From: JBNJGT01 sp051819765
Lineage (GTDB): Archaea > Nanobdellota > Nanobdellia > Woesearchaeales > JACJVW01
Length of the DNA: 64,000 nucleotides
Assembly (NCBI GenBank): GCA_051819765.1
Contig: JBNJGT010000001.1
Span: forward strand, 45,577-109,576
Reading direction: 5' to 3'
A program made the position numbers and the translations under genes. Shown one piece after another: positions 61,437 through 64,000 of this stretch. The notes beneath the pieces were generated by a model, which searched no databases, was not told the DNA's origin, and saw only the letters and a list, made by a program, of their open reading frames with translations. Position 1 is the stretch's first letter. Each line of letters opens with the position of its first letter.

Positions 61437-62648
61437 ATGAATACTGGCGATTATGTAGAGATTGTGACTGATGAAGGGACAGTGGAAGGCATCCTTATGC
61501 CGCGGCCAGACATCCTGGATGAGGAGGTGGTTGTTCTAAAGCTTGATTCCGGATATAATATAGGTATTAGAAAAGAGCGGATCACCGATTCAAAGGTCGT
61601 CTCAACGTATGAACCCCCAAAACCGCCCAAGGAACTGTCTTACAAGAAGGGACTTCCTGCAGTCGCTATCCTCAGTGTGGGAGGTACCATTTCCTCAAAG
61701 GTGGATTACAAGACAGGCGGAGTGTATGCTGATTACACTGCAGAGGATTTTGTGACGATGATCCCTGAGTTGCAGGACATCGCTAACATCAAGGCTAAGA
61801 AGATTGATTCAGTGATGTCAGAGGACATGAGTCCTGCTCACTGGGAACAGATCGCTCGTGCAGTGGAGGAGGAGCTGTCTGAGGTTGATGGAGTGATTGT
61901 GACGCAGGGCACCGATACCCTTCACTTTACCGCCGCTGCCTTATCATTCATGATCCGTTCATCCAAACCAATCATTGTGACCGCATCCCAACGTAGTATC
62001 GATCGAGGTTCATCGGATGCATTCATGAATCTGAAATGTGCTGTTGTTGCGGCAAGCTCTAACCTTTCAGGGGTCATGACCTGTCTTCACGGGACGAGTG
62101 AGGATACATACTGTTCGCTTTTGAACGGTACAAAGGTCCGCAAGATGCATTCCTCACGCAGAGATGCGTTCCAACCAGTCAATACTGAACCGCTTGGACG
62201 GGTGTATCATGACGGGACATTGGAGGTACTTGCGCATCATGAGGTGGATGGGTGTATTGATATCGCATTGGAACAGTCGGTTGGTCTCATCCATACGTAC
62301 CCTGGCATGCAGCCAGGCCAGCTTGATCATTTCAAATCCTATAAAGGGTTGGTGATCGCGGGAACAGGCCTTGGCAATATCCCTCAGAATCTCTTTTCCA
62401 AGGTGCAAGAACTTATCAAGGATGGTGTTTTGGTTGTTATAACGACACAGACCTTGTTTGGATCGACTCATCCATTAGTGTATCAGAACCTGCGGATGCT
62501 TTCAATCAAGATGGATTGTCTGTTTGTGCATGACATGCTTCCTGAAACAGCGTATGTGAAATTATGTTGGGCTCTTGCCCATGAGAATCCGCGGCAGCTT
62601 ATGGAGCAGGATGTGGCAGGTGAATTTAACCTGCGCCTCATGCTTTGA
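61437..62648 (+). CDS. gatD: Glutamyl-tRNA(Gln) amidotransferase subunit D
   Basis: A 403-residue asparaginase-like subunit that releases ammonia from Gln for the archaeal GatDE enzyme, which makes Gln-tRNA(Gln). A Tudor-like N-terminal region (1-70) precedes the asparaginase domain with ILSVGGTISSK (Thr nucleophile), VTQGTDTLHFTA, TASQRSIDRGSSDA and GTGLGNIPQ. The length fits archaeal GatD. GatE is not in the window. It follows the NIF3-like gene by 2 nt. Its last 11 nt overlap the convergent PIN gene. Confidence 0.96.
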   Translation: MNTGDYVEIVTDEGTVEGILMPRPDILDEEVVVLKLDSGYNIGIRKERITDSKVVSTYEPPKPPKELSYKKGLPAVAILSVGGTISSKVDYKTGGVYADYTAEDFVTMIPELQDIANIKAKKIDSVMSEDMSPAHWEQIARAVEEELSEVDGVIVTQGTDTLHFTAAALSFMIRSSKPIIVTASQRSIDRGSSDAFMNLKCAVVAASSNLSGVMTCLHGTSEDTYCSLLNGTKVRKMHSSRRDAFQPVNTEPLGRVYHDGTLEVLAHHEVDGCIDIALEQSVGLIHTYPGMQPGQLDHFKSYKGLVIAGTGLGNIPQNLFSKVQELIKDGVLVVITTQTLFGSTHPLVYQNLRMLSIKMDCLFVHDMLPETAYVKLCWALAHENPRQLMEQDVAGEFNLRLML

Positions 62649-63330
62649 TCTCAAGCTTGATCAATTCTTCAATCTCCTTTTGGGATATTGCACACCCGTT
62701 GAGCTTGAGCCCCCACAGGATCGCATCGAGAAGTATACCCTTATCAAAGTGCTCATCCGGAAGGTAACGGTCAAGCAGGCCTGTCTCGAATGCTGCGATG
62801 ATTATGCCTACTGAGCGTATGACCCGCATCTCACTGGTATATCTTTTCAGTTGGGATAATCTTTTCCTGTCAATGCGGATCTTGGTATGCAGTTTCTTTT
62901 CCAGTATGCGTTTGATGTCAAGCGGGTCTTCTATGAGTTTGATGGTGGTCCGTTCATCCACCACTACAGTCTGGGCTCCGATCTGGTGGGCGAGGGCCAA
63001 AGTTTCTATCTCTCCCTTATGGACAATCTGGATGTTTTGGCCGTGAGCGGAAAAGATGCTGTTGATCAGTGTCATCAGTGTGTTGGTGAGGGCTTCGTAG
63101 GTCTTTTCCGGGTACAATTCAAGAGTCTTCTTATTGAGGTAATGGAGCGAGTGCAAGGCTTCAAACTTGAACTTGTTTATCTCAAGTGGTCTGTCGATCA
63201 ATTCGTATTTGACACCTTCTGTGATGTAGAACCTTCCACCGAATCGTTTCTTGAGTGGATCCAATACCCACATGAGGTGGTTCAAGGTAAGGGTAATGAG
63301 TGGTCCTGTGTCGAATACAATCGTTTTCAT
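62638..63330 (-). CDS. PIN-domain protein (putative toxin or RNase)
   Basis: A 230-residue protein beginning MKTIVFDTGPLITLTLN, the D-T-x-x-L/I pattern of a PIN domain start. A second acidic site lies at GEIETLALAH (Glu) and a third at VVVDERTT (Asp), the order expected in PIN ribonucleases. The C-terminal 70 residues are helical and exceed a minimal VapC (130-150 residues). Its ATG overlaps the stop of the gene before it as ATGA, a toxin-antitoxin-like arrangement. A longer frame to 63438 would overlap that gene. Confidence 0.8.
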   Translation of the reverse strand: MKTIVFDTGPLITLTLNHLMWVLDPLKKRFGGRFYITEGVKYELIDRPLEINKFKFEALHSLHYLNKKTLELYPEKTYEALTNTLMTLINSIFSAHGQNIQIVHKGEIETLALAHQIGAQTVVVDERTTIKLIEDPLDIKRILEKKLHTKIRIDRKRLSQLKRYTSEMRVIRSVGIIIAAFETGLLDRYLPDEHFDKGILLDAILWGLKLNGCAISQKEIEELIKLEIKA

Positions 63331-63866
63331 AGTGAAAATATCTCCCGTACTGTCTTTAACTTCTGTTTCAGGTTTTGCTTGACTTTTCCATTCTGATCGA
63401 TGATTGTTGTCTTTCCAACATAGCTCATCAGTTCCCATTGCGAAATGCCCAGCAGTTCTGCTGCCCGCGCAAGAGAGATGCCATGGTAGTAGATGTTTGA
63501 GCTTTTTTTGATCTCGGCCTTTCGCAGCACCTCCTGGATCGAATGGTGCACATCTGACTTTCGGATAAGGTCAGTGGTCTTTTTTATCTCATCGCAGAAG
63601 CTCGTATCTGCTTCTTCTTGCAGGTATTTTTTTGCTTTTTCCAGACAGTAGATGATCTGGGGGCTGACTTCTTTGCTCCGTTTGGTGATTTTTGCGAGTG
63701 CAGAGATGACTACTGCTATTGAGACTGAGTAGGCATCCTGAAACACTGATGCGTTGTGAATCGTGTGATTGCTCAATTCATTCAGGGTGGAGAATTCGTG
63801 TTTTTGTATGGCTTGGAGGGATTCCTCAATTATTTTGATTGTGTCCTCTCTTACTATGGAATCCAT
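63327..63866 (-). CDS. HTH protein, probable antitoxin-like partner of the PIN gene
   Basis: A 179-residue protein. The N-terminal 110 residues are helical (MDSIVREDTIKIIEESLQA). The C-terminal part has ISLARAAELLGISQWELMSY, a helix-turn-helix like those in UPF0175-type antitoxins, then a short end. GATTTATATATCC (about 63888-63899) is about 27 nt before ATG 63866, so the leaderless start is there. The frame extending to 63986 runs into the dispersed repeat and is rejected. With the PIN protein it forms an unusual VapBC-like pair. Confidence 0.75.
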   Translation of the reverse strand: MDSIVREDTIKIIEESLQAIQKHEFSTLNELSNHTIHNASVFQDAYSVSIAVVISALAKITKRSKEVSPQIIYCLEKAKKYLQEEADTSFCDEIKKTTDLIRKSDVHHSIQEVLRKAEIKKSSNIYYHGISLARAAELLGISQWELMSYVGKTTIIDQNGKVKQNLKQKLKTVREIFSL

Positions 63867-63910
63867 GGATGATTCTTCGGAGTGAGGATATATAAATCTT
63901 TCGAGCACGC

Positions 63911-64000
63911 GGGTCATGAAACTTTTTCCGTGATGGACATTTCTTTTTGTAGGTATATTTCTGATGGAGCCAACCTTTAGTTCCATTGCAACCCCGTCGA
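63911..64000. repeat. Dispersed repeat, copy 2, at the window edge
   Basis: This 90-bp segment closely matches 44784-44872. It may continue beyond the window. It lies just upstream of the promoter of the PIN/HTH pair, in the same orientation to the gene as copy 1 has to the membrane-protein gene. Confidence 0.75.

Noticed and set aside
63867..63986. Longer start for the HTH protein
   Set aside because: The extension runs through the dispersed repeat and upstream of a well-placed TATA box.
63911..64000. Repeat read as the start of a translational GTPase (IRNIPTKRNVHHGKSF)
   Set aside because: The G1-like look is partial, the key Asp is replaced, and no GTPase sequence follows in either copy.

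Overview
The window is archaeal. It encodes PCNA, RadA, RPA, RNase J, thermosome, aIF5B, aIF5A, aEF1-beta, L40e, NAC, Sec61-beta, TRM1, GatD and a CDC48-type ATPase. It also holds an archaeal-looking RNase P RNA and an intron-bearing tRNA-Leu. Many genes have a TATA box centred about 25-28 nt before the start codon, which implies leaderless mRNAs. Genes inside operons instead overlap as ATGA or carry GGTGA-type Shine-Dalgarno motifs. Several genes are of bacterial type (gyrA, queA, queH, suf genes, class I photolyase, peptidoglycan-active proteins). This mix, with the small membrane and coiled-coil families seen here, suggests a DPANN-like lineage, perhaps Woesearchaeota-like. That placement is an inference and cannot be proven from one window.

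Layout. 1-5.8 kb: envelope proteins, a parvulin-thioredoxin fusion, tRNA-Leu, a decayed paralogue, a PHP phosphatase and RNase J. 5.9-11.2 kb: DNA replication and repair (PCNA; RadA with a small partner; RPA with a YdjM-like protein). 11.5-20 kb: PEP synthase, a degenerate region, a pilin-like Ig-fold protein followed by a secreted lysozyme-like protein, then SufC-SufB. 20-27.7 kb: two large surface proteins behind a 46-residue ribbon-helix-helix regulator with two matching palindromic operators. 27.7-37.4 kb: DUF116, a LysM protein, photolyase, flavodoxin-fold reductase, DAHP synthase, a phosphoesterase, two paralogous lipoproteins and three coiled-coil proteins. 37.7-44.7 kb: tRNA-His, two helical proteins, NAC, Sec61-beta, RNase P RNA, a THUMP protein and GyrA. 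44.9-51.9 kb: translation and chaperone genes. 51.9-55.5 kb: QueH, QueA, GlyRS. 55.6-64 kb: a nucleotidyltransferase-like protein, CDC48 with a large coiled-coil insertion, a NIF3-like protein, GatD, and a PIN/HTH pair beside a dispersed repeat.

The main points of interest are: (1) the RHH gene with two 17-bp operators controlling a giant adhesin operon and a divergent gene; (2) peptidoglycan-active secreted proteins in an archaeon; (3) a CDC48 with about 255 extra residues inside D1; (4) QueA and QueH, overlapping tail to tail, in an archaeon whose tRNA-His has a queuosine-compatible anticodon; (5) an RNase P RNA hidden beneath an apparent ORF; and (6) two candidate small RNAs with their own promoters. 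Short genes found by reading the sequence directly are the RHH regulator, L40e, a zinc-ribbon protein and the corrected Sec61-beta.
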